Assembly: GCA_944388035.1 (NCBI GenBank)
Contig: CALXHF010000011.1
Span: forward strand, 1-46,703
Length of the DNA stretch: 46,703 nucleotides
Direction of reading: 5' to 3'
Source: an uncultured Clostridia bacterium
Lineage (GTDB): Bacteria; Bacillota; Clostridia; TANB77; CAG-508
The translations under genes were made by a program, and so were the position numbers. Positions 15,739 to 23,798 of this stretch are shown in pieces. The first letter of the stretch is position 1. Every line of letters begins with the position of its first letter. The notes beneath the pieces were generated by a model that saw only the letters and a list, made by a program, of their open reading frames with translations, was not told where the DNA came from and did no database searches.

Positions 15739-16026
15739 TTAACCCTCATCTACTGTTCTTTCAAATTCTAAACTATCTATTTTACCTTTTACTCTTAAAT
15801 CATCATTTGTTAAATTTTCTAAATTTAAGTTATATCCATTTATATTTATTATTCCAATAAAGGTATTTATTCTAACAAAAAATTCTTCATATTCTAGTAT
15901 TCCTTTGAAATTTTCAATTACAATTTCATCAAAACCTGTAATTACTATTTTAGGTTCATTACTATAAACTTCTTTTGGTAATTCTAAAAGTTTATCTACT
16001 TTATTAAAATTTTTTCTTATCTTCAT
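15739..16026 (-). CDS. yqfC: Sporulation protein YqfC (YabP/YqfC family)
   Basis: 95 residues: LELPKEVYSNEPKIVITGFD, then EIVIENFKGILEYEE and INGYNLNLENLTNDDLRVKG, the complete YabP/YqfC pattern. It precedes yqfD, as in all spore-formers. The ATG follows GGAGAGATT. Probably the first gene of the yqfC-yqfD-unknown-ybeY unit, or second after the deacetylase gene that ends nine bases upstream. Confidence 0.93.
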   Translation of the reverse strand: MKIRKNFNKVDKLLELPKEVYSNEPKIVITGFDEIVIENFKGILEYEEFFVRINTFIGIININGYNLNLENLTNDDLRVKGKIDSLEFERTVDEG

Positions 16027-16035
16027 AAATCTCTC

Positions 16036-16836
16036 CTATTCAAATTCATCTAATGATTTAAAACTATATCCCATTTCTTTTGCTTTTTTTATTACTTCAT
16101 CTAATATATTTGTATTTGTTTTTGAATTTCCGTGTAATAACATTATCTCGCCATTGTGTAAGTTATCTAATATCTTTTCTTTTGCTTTTTCTTCATTTAG
16201 TTGATTATTTTCGTCCCAATCTTCATATGCAAATGACCACATTACTGTTTTATACCCTAAATTACTTGTATGTTTTAAACTTTTTTCGCTAAACTCTCCT
16301 TTTGGCGGTCTTATATATTTCATTTCATACCCAAATTTTTGGTAAACCGAAATATGCAAGTCCATAATTTCTTCTTTTATTTCTTCTTCTGTTAAACTTG
16401 GCATAGATTTGTGATTGACTGTATGATTTCCTACAATATGTCCTTCTCCTATCATTTGTTTTACTAATTCCTCATTTGTATTTAGATAATGTGCTGTTAT
16501 AAAAAATGTTGCTTTTACTTCATTTTCTTTTAATATTTCTAATATTTTAGATGTATAACCCGCTTCATATCCTTCATCAAATGTTAAATATATATTTTTT
16601 TCATCTTTATTTCCCAAACATATTCCATTATTTTCTTCTAATATTTTCCTTCTATCTTCTCCTACATCTGGTTGTTTATGTTCTTTATTTCTTTTTACTC
16701 CCCACTCTATTTTTTTACTGGAAATAACATCACTAACAGTTTCTATTGTTTTATTTTCTTTTTCCATAAATATACTTAGTAAAATAATTATTATTACTAA
16801 AATAATTATAAATATAATTTTTATTTTTTTATCCAT
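16036..16836 (-). CDS. PdaA-like polysaccharide deacetylase
   Basis: 266 residues from the ATG at 16836 with AAGGAGG; a longer open frame upstream is not supported. One N-terminal transmembrane helix (about 5-23) anchors a CE4 NodB-homology domain. Motifs are YLTFDEGYEAGYT (Asp87), GNHTVNHKSMP (metal ligands His138 and His142), YIRPPKGEFSEKSL and VMWSFAYEDWDENNQ near the C-terminal half, and LLHGNS near the end. These match PdaA, which removes the N-acetyl group from muramic acid in the pathway to cortex muramic delta-lactam. Family certain, spore role inferred. Confidence 0.88.
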   Translation of the reverse strand: MDKKIKIIFIIILVIIIILLSIFMEKENKTIETVSDVISSKKIEWGVKRNKEHKQPDVGEDRRKILEENNGICLGNKDEKNIYLTFDEGYEAGYTSKILEILKENEVKATFFITAHYLNTNEELVKQMIGEGHIVGNHTVNHKSMPSLTEEEIKEEIMDLHISVYQKFGYEMKYIRPPKGEFSEKSLKHTSNLGYKTVMWSFAYEDWDENNQLNEEKAKEKILDNLHNGEIMLLHGNSKTNTNILDEVIKKAKEMGYSFKSLDEFE

Positions 16837-16889
16837 ATATGCCTCCTTCAATTTATTTAATTTTATGAAAAAAATAAAAATTATAGAAC

Positions 16890-16924
16890 AAAAAAAATCC
16901 CTACCTTTCATTTGAAAGATAGGG
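16890..16924 (-). terminator. Terminator of the 87-residue gene
   Basis: An 11-bp stem with one G-T pair (16899-16909 with 16914-16924) followed on the minus strand by ATTTTTTT. It isolates the 87-residue gene from the deacetylase downstream. Confidence 0.9.
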
Positions 16925-16941
16925 TTAACAAGTTTTTAGTA

Positions 16942-17205
16942 CTATTCTTGCCCGAAAACTTCTTCCTTAAGTCTTCTTGCCTTCTTAGCGCATTCTACAA
17001 CGACAAAATGAAGCTCACTATCACTTGGAGTATAATCTCCAAATACAGTACAGTGTCCATTACCATTCTTAATATTCACACTAGTTCTTCCTTCTGCAAT
17101 TGTATACTTATGACCATCTGCTTCTCTATAGAGTTTTACATCAAAAATGTAGACATTTTTGCTTTCACGATGATGTAGTACCTTAAACAGCTTGAAGTTC
17201 TGCAT
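16942..17205 (-). CDS. Hypothetical 87-residue protein with atypical codon use
   Basis: Not recognised. The product (MQNFKLFKVLHHRESKNVYI...) looks like a small beta-rich domain followed by a basic helix (CAKKARRLKEEVF). It has no membrane segment. Expression signals are strong and private: TTGAAA-17-TATAAT, AGAAAGGAAG and an efficient terminator. Its codons are richer in G+C than its neighbours (24 of 60 bases in 16981-17040). The AGAAAGGAAG ribosome site and A/G-rich leader resemble those of purB, the other compositional outlier. Both could come from the same foreign source. Confidence 0.8.
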   Translation of the reverse strand: MQNFKLFKVLHHRESKNVYIFDVKLYREADGHKYTIAEGRTSVNIKNGNGHCTVFGDYTPSDSELHFVVVECAKKARRLKEEVFGQE

Positions 17206-17272
17206 CTTCTCTTCCTTTCTTTTTGTACTTTTCCACTTGCTAAATGCTAAAGCTTTTGCTTTAGACTTATTT

Positions 17273-17301
17273 ATTATACTCTATTTTTTAATATTTTTCA
17301 A
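17273..17301 (-). promoter_or_regulatory. Sigma-A promoter of the 87-residue gene
   Basis: On the minus strand TTGAAA (17296-17301), 17-bp spacer, TATAAT (17273-17278); the transcript would have a leader of about 60 nt. Confidence 0.85.
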
Positions 17302-17307
17302 TAAAAT

Positions 17308-17345
17308 AACTAATTTTTTATTCAATAACTAATTTTTTATTCAAT
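17308..17345. repeat. 19-bp tandem duplication over the end of the SUMF1-like gene
   Basis: Two exact copies, 17308-17326 and 17327-17345. The second covers the last codons and the stop of the gene ending at 17337, so slippage duplicated the stop region without changing the protein. Confidence 0.9.
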
Positions 17346-18365
17346 ATATAAAACAATTCTAGAACCTTGTCTACTATTCGCATCTGAAACACTATTTATA
17401 TCTCTAATAGAAGCTTCCTTTTCATCATAAAAACCTCCTCTTGTATTATAAGATGTTTCAATTTTTCCTTTTTCATTTTTATATTTATACATATCTGTAA
17501 ACTCTAAAACATTTCCTGCTAAATCATAAATGTTTTTATTCTTATTCCTTTCTGTTGAACCGGTAGATAATATCATATTATATACTTCTTTTTTAATATT
17601 TTCTCCATAATTATATGTAGCTCCATAGTCTATTGAATAATATCCTGTAAAATTAAAATTACTGTCTACAAAATTTCCATATTCATTACTGTTTCTATAA
17701 TCTTCCTCTGTTACCCAATTTACTAAATTATCCCACTCACCATTTGTTATTAAATCACTTTTTATGTTTTCATTGTTATACATATTTTTTGCATTTGCTT
17801 TTGCAATATTCCAATCAATAAAATTCCATACAATTCTTCCTTTTTTACTAACTGGAATACCTTCTATATTATTTGTTTCTTTACTAAAAGTATTTGCATT
17901 ATTAATTATTTCGTCTGGCAAACCTATTTCATATCTTGAAACATAATATCCTTGATATTTTAGTAACTGTACAAATTCTTTAATACTATAACCTTTCCCA
18001 TCATCTTTAAAAATAAAATCTCCAATTAATGTATATTCTTCTAAATCTATATTTTCTTTAAAAGGAACCCATACAAATTCATTTTCTGACTTATCTTTTA
18101 CGACTAGTCCACTATTCCAACCTTTTGGTTTTCCATCTACTAATTCCCAACTAGCAATATCTGTTTCTACTTTTGTAAAACCTTCTGGAACAATTGGGTT
18201 ATCATATGTTGATATGTTTTTAATATTGCTATACTTTTCCTCTACTGGTATTTCTTTTTCTTTCTCATTTGCAATATTTATTAGATTTCTTGCTACTATA
18301 AATATTATTACAATAACTATTATTATTAATATTATTGAGATTATTTCTTTTATTTTACCTTTCAT
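17337..18365 (-). CDS. Membrane-anchored SUMF1/FGE-fold protein without cysteines
   Basis: 342 residues with one N-terminal transmembrane helix (about 7-26), so the rest is extracellular. The C-terminal third has the formylglycine-generating-enzyme fold signature: NIYDLAGNVLEFTDMY, then TRGGFYDE and a final RQGSRIVLYI. The middle segment (GYYVSRYEIG...NWNIAKANAKNMY) matches the same fold. The protein has no cysteine, so it cannot be a sulfatase activator of the known type and is more likely a binding or structural version, as often found in gut Firmicutes surface proteins. It overlaps the upstream membrane-protein gene by 11 bp. Confidence 0.75.
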   Translation of the reverse strand: MKGKIKEIISIILIIIVIVIIFIVARNLINIANEKEKEIPVEEKYSNIKNISTYDNPIVPEGFTKVETDIASWELVDGKPKGWNSGLVVKDKSENEFVWVPFKENIDLEEYTLIGDFIFKDDGKGYSIKEFVQLLKYQGYYVSRYEIGLPDEIINNANTFSKETNNIEGIPVSKKGRIVWNFIDWNIAKANAKNMYNNENIKSDLITNGEWDNLVNWVTEEDYRNSNEYGNFVDSNFNFTGYYSIDYGATYNYGENIKKEVYNMILSTGSTERNKNKNIYDLAGNVLEFTDMYKYKNEKGKIETSYNTRGGFYDEKEASIRDINSVSDANSRQGSRIVLYIE

Positions 18366-18819
18366 TTTTATACCTCTTCACTTCTTTAATTAAGAAAATT
18401 AAACAAAATGCTGGGAAACCAATTTGAAATATAACAATTATAAAAACAATTAGATTCACTATAAAATTATTTGTTTTTCCATATTCTCTCATATACTGAT
18501 CTAACTCAATTCCATCTGAATCTATAGTTCTTTCTATAACTTTCTCTTCTTCATTTTCTTTAAAAGTAACCTTATATTTACTTGCATCAAAAACTCTATC
18601 AAATTCTATTTTACTTATTTCTGAATTTTCTGGTAAATCTATATTTATCTCATTTTTTAATGCTTGTCTTATATAGCTTTGCTCTATATTACTATTAATT
18701 GTATAATGGTCAGAATATTTAAGTAAAATTATAAAATCTACCATAATTAAAACAATTGAAATTGTTATGCTTATTAGTAACAATAATACCTTTAAAAATA
18801 TTTTAAATTTTTTATTCAT
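18355..18819 (-). CDS. Hypothetical membrane protein with two transmembrane helices
   Basis: 154 residues, not recognised. A transmembrane helix near residues 9-34, an outside domain of about 75 residues (YTINSNIEQSYIRQALKNEI...), and a second helix near 118-143 followed by a basic tail. It lies between the Nudix gene and the SUMF1-like gene. The TAAATG junction with the conserved Nudix reading frame at 18820 and the 11-bp overlap with the next gene show one operon. Confidence 0.7.
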   Translation of the reverse strand: MNKKFKIFLKVLLLLISITISIVLIMVDFIILLKYSDHYTINSNIEQSYIRQALKNEINIDLPENSEISKIEFDRVFDASKYKVTFKENEEEKVIERTIDSDGIELDQYMREYGKTNNFIVNLIVFIIVIFQIGFPAFCLIFLIKEVKRYKNER

Positions 18820-19261
18820 TTATATTTTTCCTTCTTTTAAATCTTTTAGAAATTTTTCTTTTATTTCTGTTGGTAATAATAATAAATTCTCTATTTCTTC
18901 TTTTTTTACTATTTCTGGTAAATATTCTCCGGCTATCTTTATATTTTGGGTTGTCACTAAATTCTGGTCCATCACCTGTTCCAAATATTCCACTTTCATA
19001 TTCACAAAGAAAGAAGTATTCCCTTTGGTTAAATTTTTCTGAATACATTTCATATAATTTCTTGATTACATTTACATTAATTCCAAATTCCTCTTTAATT
19101 TCTCTTTTTACGCCTTCTTCTAAAGTTTCATTTTCTTTTAAACCACCACCTGGGAAGGTATAATATTCTTGGAAGTCTTTTCTTTTTACAACATTTTTTC
19201 TATGCATAAAGGCATATCCATCATTTATTTTAATAATTCCAGCAACTCTAATTCTTTCCAT
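18812..19261 (-). CDS. Nudix hydrolase with an apparent C-terminal frameshift
   Basis: The start is the ATG at 19261, served by AAAGGA. The Nudix box is complete (GGGLKENETLEEGVKREIKEEFGI in two overlapping parts: GGGLKENETLEEG and REIKEEFG). After NPKYK near 18945 the frame changes to a lysine/arginine-rich tail (RRIFTRNSKKRRNREF) that fits no Nudix protein. The neighbouring frame encodes IAGEYLPEIVKKEEIENLLL and LPTEIKEKFLKDL, a normal Nudix C-terminus, and stops at 18820, one base before the next gene. A single-base indel around 18935-18955 explains this. Either a recent pseudogene or an assembly error. Confidence 0.8.
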   Translation of the reverse strand: MERIRVAGIIKINDGYAFMHRKNVVKRKDFQEYYTFPGGGLKENETLEEGVKREIKEEFGINVNVIKKLYEMYSEKFNQREYFFLCEYESGIFGTGDGPEFSDNPKYKDSRRIFTRNSKKRRNREFIIITNRNKRKISKRFKRRKNINE

Positions 19262-19276
19262 ATTTTTTCCTTTCAT

Positions 19277-19798
19277 TTATTGTATTTTTATTTTTTCATT
19301 AAATTGTTTTTCATACCATTTATTAAGCTCTTTTCTTGTTCTAAAAATATGCACTTTAGTTTTATCAACATTTTTTAAACTTTCTATAATATCTTTTCTT
19401 TTGTTTTTTCTCCAGTTGAGAACCCACAAGAAAAAGTTTAAGTCCATTTTTTCATTACAACCAGGTATTTCTTTTTTCTCTTTTCCATTACTTTTTATAA
19501 ATCTTCCTAAAACACCTTTTATTTGAGCAAAGCTTGAATAATCTAAATATATTACGAAATCTGATTTTTCTAAACGTTCTTTTAATGTAGAACGATATGT
19601 TCCATCAATAACCCATTTTTCTTTGTTTATTATATCTAAAATAATCTTATCACGTTCTTTTTTATCTCTTACTTCCCAATTTTTCAAATAATGTATTCCA
19701 TCAATATGGTAAACAGGTAAATTTAATTGTTCTCCTAAATTATCAGCTAAAGTTGTTTTACCTGTGCCACTTCCACCAATAATACATATACGTTCCAT
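19277..19798 (-). CDS. FlaR-like P-loop kinase (topology-modulation-protein family)
   Basis: 173 residues, first gene of a four-gene operon. Walker A is GGSGTGKTTLA at residues 8-18. LPVYHIDGIHYLKNWEVRDK and WVIDGTYRSTLKERLEKSDFVIYLD are the conserved segments of the family annotated as DNA topology modulation protein FlaR, which is really an adenylate-kinase-like fold of unknown substrate. The downstream Nudix ATG at 19276 touches its stop. A small-molecule kinase followed by a Nudix enzyme suggests nucleotide metabolism; this is inference. Confidence 0.85.
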   Translation of the reverse strand: MERICIIGGSGTGKTTLADNLGEQLNLPVYHIDGIHYLKNWEVRDKKERDKIILDIINKEKWVIDGTYRSTLKERLEKSDFVIYLDYSSFAQIKGVLGRFIKSNGKEKKEIPGCNEKMDLNFFLWVLNWRKNKRKDIIESLKNVDKTKVHIFRTRKELNKWYEKQFNEKIKIQ

Positions 19799-19899
19799 TT
19801 TTTTACTTCTTTCTTAATAATTTTATACAAATTATACCATTTAATTTTAAAAAAGTATATACAAATTTAAATCAAATTTTTTTATTTTTTTTATTTATT

Positions 19900-19930
19900 T
19901 TGTAGTATTTTTTTTTATTAGTGGTATAAT
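19900..19930 (+). promoter_or_regulatory. Extended -10 promoter of the P-type ATPase gene
   Basis: TATAAT at 19925-19930 is preceded by TGG (an extended -10), with a weak TTGTAG at 19900-19905 (19-bp spacing). The short leader leaves no room for an M-box magnesium riboswitch. Confidence 0.6.
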
Positions 19931-19964
19931 CTTAAAGAATAAGTTTTACAAAGGAGATGATATT

Positions 19965-22571
19965 TTGGTAAACGCAAAAGAAGATGTTGATGTAAGCAAA
20001 ATGTATGGAGAAGAAGGTACTTTACCAAAAGAAGAATTTATTAAAAAATATCACGTAGATGAAAAAGGTCTTTCTTCTAACAAAGCTAATGAATTAATTA
20101 AAAATTTAGGTTTAAATGAAATTAAACAAGCAAAACCAAAAAGGTGGTATAATTATTTTTTAGAAAGTTTATTTTCACCATTTAATTGTATATTACTTGG
20201 CATTGTATGTATTTTATTTTATACAGATGTTTATTTACCAGAAACACCTAGCTATGCAAATATTACTGTAATTGCAATTTTAGTCACAGCAAGTACTCTT
20301 TTAGACTTTTTTGAAGAATATCGTTCTAATAAAGCTGCTGAAAAATTAAAGCAAATGGTTGCAACAACAACAACTGTTATTCGTGATGGTAAAGAAGTTA
20401 CTATTCCTATAAATAATGTAACTTTAGGAGATATTGTAGTTTTATCTGCCGGTAGTATGATACCTGCTGATTTGAGAGTTCTAGAAGCAAAAGACTTATA
20501 TGTCGGTCAATCTTCATTAACAGGTGAATCTGATAGTGTTAAAAAAGAAGTAAATACGTCTGTTTCTATAAATGATATTGATAATATTTCAGATTTAGAT
20601 ACTATTTGTTTTATGGGTACAAATGTAATATCTGGTAGTGCTAAAGGTGTTGTTATAAAAACAGCTGACTCTACTTATTTTGGTAAAGTTGCTCACACTC
20701 TAACCACAGGTAAGCCAAAAACAGCTTTTCAAAAAGGTATTGAAAGTATTAGTAAGTTACTTATTAGATTTATGCTTGCAATGATTCCATTAGTATTTAT
20801 TTTAAATGCTTTAAAACATGGAACTGTAACAGCATTTACATTTGCAGTAGCGATAGCGATTACAATTACACCTTTACTTTTACCTGTTATTTTATCCTCT
20901 AGCCTTTCTAAAGGTGCAGTAAGAATGTCAAAGAAAAAAACTATTGTTAAAAAATTAGATTCTATTCAAAACTTTGGTGCTATGAATATTCTTTGTACTG
21001 ATAAAACAGGTACTTTAACAGAAGATAAAATTGTTCTAGAAAAATATTTAGACATAAATGGTGATGAAGATATTAGAATCTTAAAACACGCATTTTTAAA
21101 TGCATATTTTCAAACTGGTTTAAAAGGAAATATTGATGAAGCAGTAATTAAAAGAGGCCTTGAAAATAACCTAGGAGAATTACAAACAAAATATAAAAAA
21201 ATAGACGAAATTCCATTTGACTTTTCTCGTAGACGTTTATCTGTAATTGTATCAGATGGTGATAAAAAACAAATGATTACAAAAGGTGCTGTTGAAGAAA
21301 TTTTAAATATTTGTACGATGGTAGATTATAAATCTCAAGTTTCTCCTATTACTAGAGAAATTAAAGAAAATATTAGAAGAATTGCAAAAAATCTAAATGA
21401 ACAAGGTTTAAGAGTTGTTGCAGTTTGTCAAAAAAATGATATTAAAGATATAGAACATTTTCAAGTATCAGATGAAAAAAATATGGTTCTTCTAGGTTTT
21501 ATTGGTTTCTTGGACCCACCAAAAGAATCCGCAAAAGAATCTATTTTGAAACTAAATAAAGCAGGAATTAGAGTTATTGTTTTAACAGGTGATAATGCTG
21601 AGGTTACAAGATGTGTATGTTCAAAAGTTGGAATAAATTCTAAAGATATAGTTCTTGGAAGTAAACTTGATAAATTATCAGATTTGGCTGTTAAAAGATT
21701 ACTAAAAAAGACAAATGTTTTTGCAAAACTTTCTCCTATTCAAAAAGCAAGAATAGTAAGAATTTTGAAAGAAGCTGGAAATGTTGTAGGCTATATGGGT
21801 GACGGTATTAATGATAGTCCTTCACTTACAAATTCAGATGTTGGTATATCTGTTGATACTGCTGTAGATATAGCAAAAGAATCTGCTGACATTATCCTTC
21901 TTGAAAAAGATTTAAATGTTCTTTTAGATGGTGTAACAGAAGGTAGACGTACTTTTGTAAACTTAATGAAATATATAAAACTTGCAACAAGTTTTAACTT
22001 TGGTGAAGTTGTTTCTGTAATTATAGCAAGTGCTTTTTTACCATTTTTACCAGAAACACCTATACAACTATTAGTAGAAGGATTACTTTATGATTTTGGT
22101 CAAATGACACTTCCTTTTGACCACGTTGACAAAGAATCTTTACAAAAGCCTAAAAAGTTAGATATAAAAAGCTTAAAACATTTTATGTTATTTATGGGAC
22201 CTGTAAGTTCTATGTTTGATATTGTAGTGTTTATATCTCTTTGGATATTCTTTAAAGTTAGAGATGCAGCTACTTTCCAAACAATATGGTTTAGTTATAG
22301 TATAGTTTCAAATTTAGTTGGTATGCATATTATTAGAACTGCAAAAATACCATTTATACAAAGTAATGCACATAAGGCTGTTTATATTTCTTCAATAACA
22401 TTGATTATAATTGGACTTATTGTTCCTTTTACAGGTTTAGGTACAATGATAGGACTAGTACCAATAGCTGTAAAATATATATTCTTGATATTTGCAGTAA
22501 CAATCCTTTATTGTTTTGTTGCACTATTTGCTAAAAAGATTTATATTAAAAAATATGGTGAGTGGATATAA
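19965..22571 (+). CDS. MgtA-like P-type cation ATPase (P3B)
   Basis: 868 residues, TTG start 8 bases after AAGGAG. It has the P-type modules in order: N-terminal cation-ATPase domain, TM1-2, actuator with LTGES (185-189), TM3-4, phosphorylation motif CTDKTGTLT with Asp346, nucleotide-binding domain, hinge MGDGINDSPSL near 611-621, and six C-terminal helices. The stretch SKGAVRMSKKKTIVKKLDSI, then QNFGAMNILCTDKTGT, is diagnostic for MgtA/MgtB magnesium importers. However, the TM4 motif is TPLLLP (302-307), where MgtA proteins have TPEMLP, so a key acidic residue of the ion site is missing. Transport specificity may differ. Single-gene unit with promoter and terminator. Confidence 0.85.
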   Translation: MVNAKEDVDVSKMYGEEGTLPKEEFIKKYHVDEKGLSSNKANELIKNLGLNEIKQAKPKRWYNYFLESLFSPFNCILLGIVCILFYTDVYLPETPSYANITVIAILVTASTLLDFFEEYRSNKAAEKLKQMVATTTTVIRDGKEVTIPINNVTLGDIVVLSAGSMIPADLRVLEAKDLYVGQSSLTGESDSVKKEVNTSVSINDIDNISDLDTICFMGTNVISGSAKGVVIKTADSTYFGKVAHTLTTGKPKTAFQKGIESISKLLIRFMLAMIPLVFILNALKHGTVTAFTFAVAIAITITPLLLPVILSSSLSKGAVRMSKKKTIVKKLDSIQNFGAMNILCTDKTGTLTEDKIVLEKYLDINGDEDIRILKHAFLNAYFQTGLKGNIDEAVIKRGLENNLGELQTKYKKIDEIPFDFSRRRLSVIVSDGDKKQMITKGAVEEILNICTMVDYKSQVSPITREIKENIRRIAKNLNEQGLRVVAVCQKNDIKDIEHFQVSDEKNMVLLGFIGFLDPPKESAKESILKLNKAGIRVIVLTGDNAEVTRCVCSKVGINSKDIVLGSKLDKLSDLAVKRLLKKTNVFAKLSPIQKARIVRILKEAGNVVGYMGDGINDSPSLTNSDVGISVDTAVDIAKESADIILLEKDLNVLLDGVTEGRRTFVNLMKYIKLATSFNFGEVVSVIIASAFLPFLPETPIQLLVEGLLYDFGQMTLPFDHVDKESLQKPKKLDIKSLKHFMLFMGPVSSMFDIVVFISLWIFFKVRDAATFQTIWFSYSIVSNLVGMHIIRTAKIPFIQSNAHKAVYISSITLIIIGLIVPFTGLGTMIGLVPIAVKYIFLIFAVTILYCFVALFAKKIYIKKYGEWI

Positions 22572-22596
22572 AAAAAGAGGAATTTCCTCTTTTTTC
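22571..22596. terminator. Bidirectional terminator between the ATPase gene and sleB
   Basis: Hairpin with AAAAAAGAGGA paired to TCCTCTTTTTT around a short AT loop, flanked by A and T runs. It lies directly between the two convergent stop codons. Confidence 0.85.
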
Positions 22597-23294
22597 TATT
22601 TACAAAACCTATGTCTGCCTATTGTTACAGTCATTGGTCTTGACCATATCCATTTATTTGTTGCTGTCGATGGATTAAAATAATATATTGCTCCATATGA
22701 TGGATCCCATCCATTTAAAGCATCTTGTGCTGCTTTTTTTGCAGTTGAATCTGGTGACAAATTAATTTGACCGTCTCTTACTGCATCAAAGGCTCCTGAC
22801 TGATATATTACACCAGATATTGTGTTTGGAAAAGAACTACTTTTTACTCTATTTAAAACCACAGCACCTACTGCTACTTGCCCAGCATATGGTTCTCCTC
22901 TTGCTTCTCCATATATTATTCTAGCAAGCAAATTTACATCACTAGAATTACTACTAGAACTAGAAGATGAATTACTTGAATTAAATATTCCCATTGCTTT
23001 TAATGTTGCAGGTCCTGCTATTCCATCTACTGTTAAACCATTTTTTCTTTGAAAGTATTTTACCGCCTCTAATGTTTGGCTTCCAAATATTCCATCTACA
23101 TTTCCATTATAATATCCCCATCTTTTTAATTTTTCTTGTATTTGTTTTACTTCTTCTCCCCTAGAACCATATTTAGATAATGCTTCTACTTCATTTTTAT
23201 TTGTAATATATAAAAATATAACACTAGATAACAATATAGTTAATAAAACAAATATTGAAATTATCTTGATTTTTTCTATTCTTTTTTTATCCAT
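22596..23294 (-). CDS. sleB: Spore cortex-lytic enzyme SleB
   Basis: 232 residues. N-terminal signal anchor (about 11-31), peptidoglycan-binding domain (about 40-100; RGEEVKQIQEKLKRWGYYNG and FGSQTLEAVKYFQRKNGL), a serine/asparagine linker (about 104-118), then the CwlJ/SleB hydrolase domain: LLARIIYGEARGEPYAGQVA, VLNRVKSSSFPNTISGVIY and AIYYFNPSTATNKWI. Glu in IYGEARGE is the catalytic residue of the family. SleB is a lytic transglycosylase that opens cortex containing muramic delta-lactam during germination, matching the PdaA-like gene in this window. ypeB is not adjacent, as in many Clostridia. Confidence 0.93.
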   Translation of the reverse strand: MDKKRIEKIKIISIFVLLTILLSSVIFLYITNKNEVEALSKYGSRGEEVKQIQEKLKRWGYYNGNVDGIFGSQTLEAVKYFQRKNGLTVDGIAGPATLKAMGIFNSSNSSSSSSSNSSDVNLLARIIYGEARGEPYAGQVAVGAVVLNRVKSSSFPNTISGVIYQSGAFDAVRDGQINLSPDSTAKKAAQDALNGWDPSYGAIYYFNPSTATNKWIWSRPMTVTIGRHRFCK

Positions 23295-23428
23295 ATAATC
23301 ACCTAAATAAAAAATTTTCTTTTTACTATTTTTATCATCTAAATAATTAATTATACATTTTATAATTATTTTATTTCAAAAAAAATAGTCTGTATTTTTA
23401 GTACAAACTATTTATATTTTTATTAATT

Positions 23429-23476
23429 TGGCTGGGCTGGCTAGATTCGAACTAGCGCATGCCAGAGTCAAAGTCT
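23429..23476 (-). pseudogene. 3' half of tRNA-Gln(UUG): probable att site of an integrated element
   Basis: On the minus strand 48 bases read from the anticodon loop (ACTTTGACTC, anticodon TTG) through a perfect T-arm (GCTAG around TTCGAAT) to the acceptor 3' strand and encoded CCA (23431-23429). The 5' half is absent: beyond 23476 the match stops in the anticodon stem. Such a fragment is what remains at one end of an element integrated at the 3' end of a tRNA gene. Its orientation places the element to the right, with the intact tRNA-Gln expected at the far right end. No intact tRNA-Gln was seen inside the window. Confidence 0.85.
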
Positions 23477-23747
23477 TTGAAGTTTGATGTTTGTTTTTAA
23501 TTTTTGTTTATGTTTAACATTTGATAAGCCACCTATTTTTAGGCAAATTTTAAAATTATTTTTAATATTTTTTGATTTAATAATGTTTATTAACTTTTGG
23601 ATTTTTTTAAGATTTTGTTAGACATTTATTAGACCTAAAAAATATTTAATTAATAACAGTACTCTATCTCATGATATTTTTATTATTGTATATTTTTATA
23701 AATTTTGCATAAAATAATATCGTATTTGAGATTTTTTCTCATTTTTA

Positions 23748-23776
23748 TTGACTTTTTTGATAAAAATTCATATAAT
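23748..23776 (+). promoter_or_regulatory. Sigma-A promoter of the defence operon
   Basis: TTGACT (23748-23753), 17-bp spacer, TATAAT (23771-23776), 22 bp before the start codon at 23799. Confidence 0.9.
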
Positions 23777-23798
23777 ACTATTATAGGAGATGAGAATA

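Larger units (their letters stand above)
23295..23798. other. Intergenic region with an attachment-site-like tRNA remnant
   Basis: About 500 bp without a gene. It holds the tRNA-Gln 3' half (23429-23476), then about 270 bp of AT-rich DNA with a TTAGAC repeat pair at about 23620-23635, and the promoter of the defence operon. The TTAGAC pair could be integrase arm-binding sites, but this is speculative. Confidence 0.5.

Noticed and set aside
19799..19964. M-box magnesium riboswitch before the MgtA-like gene
   Set aside because: The promoter lies only about 35 bp from the start codon, leaving no room for the structured leader, and no M-box segments were seen.
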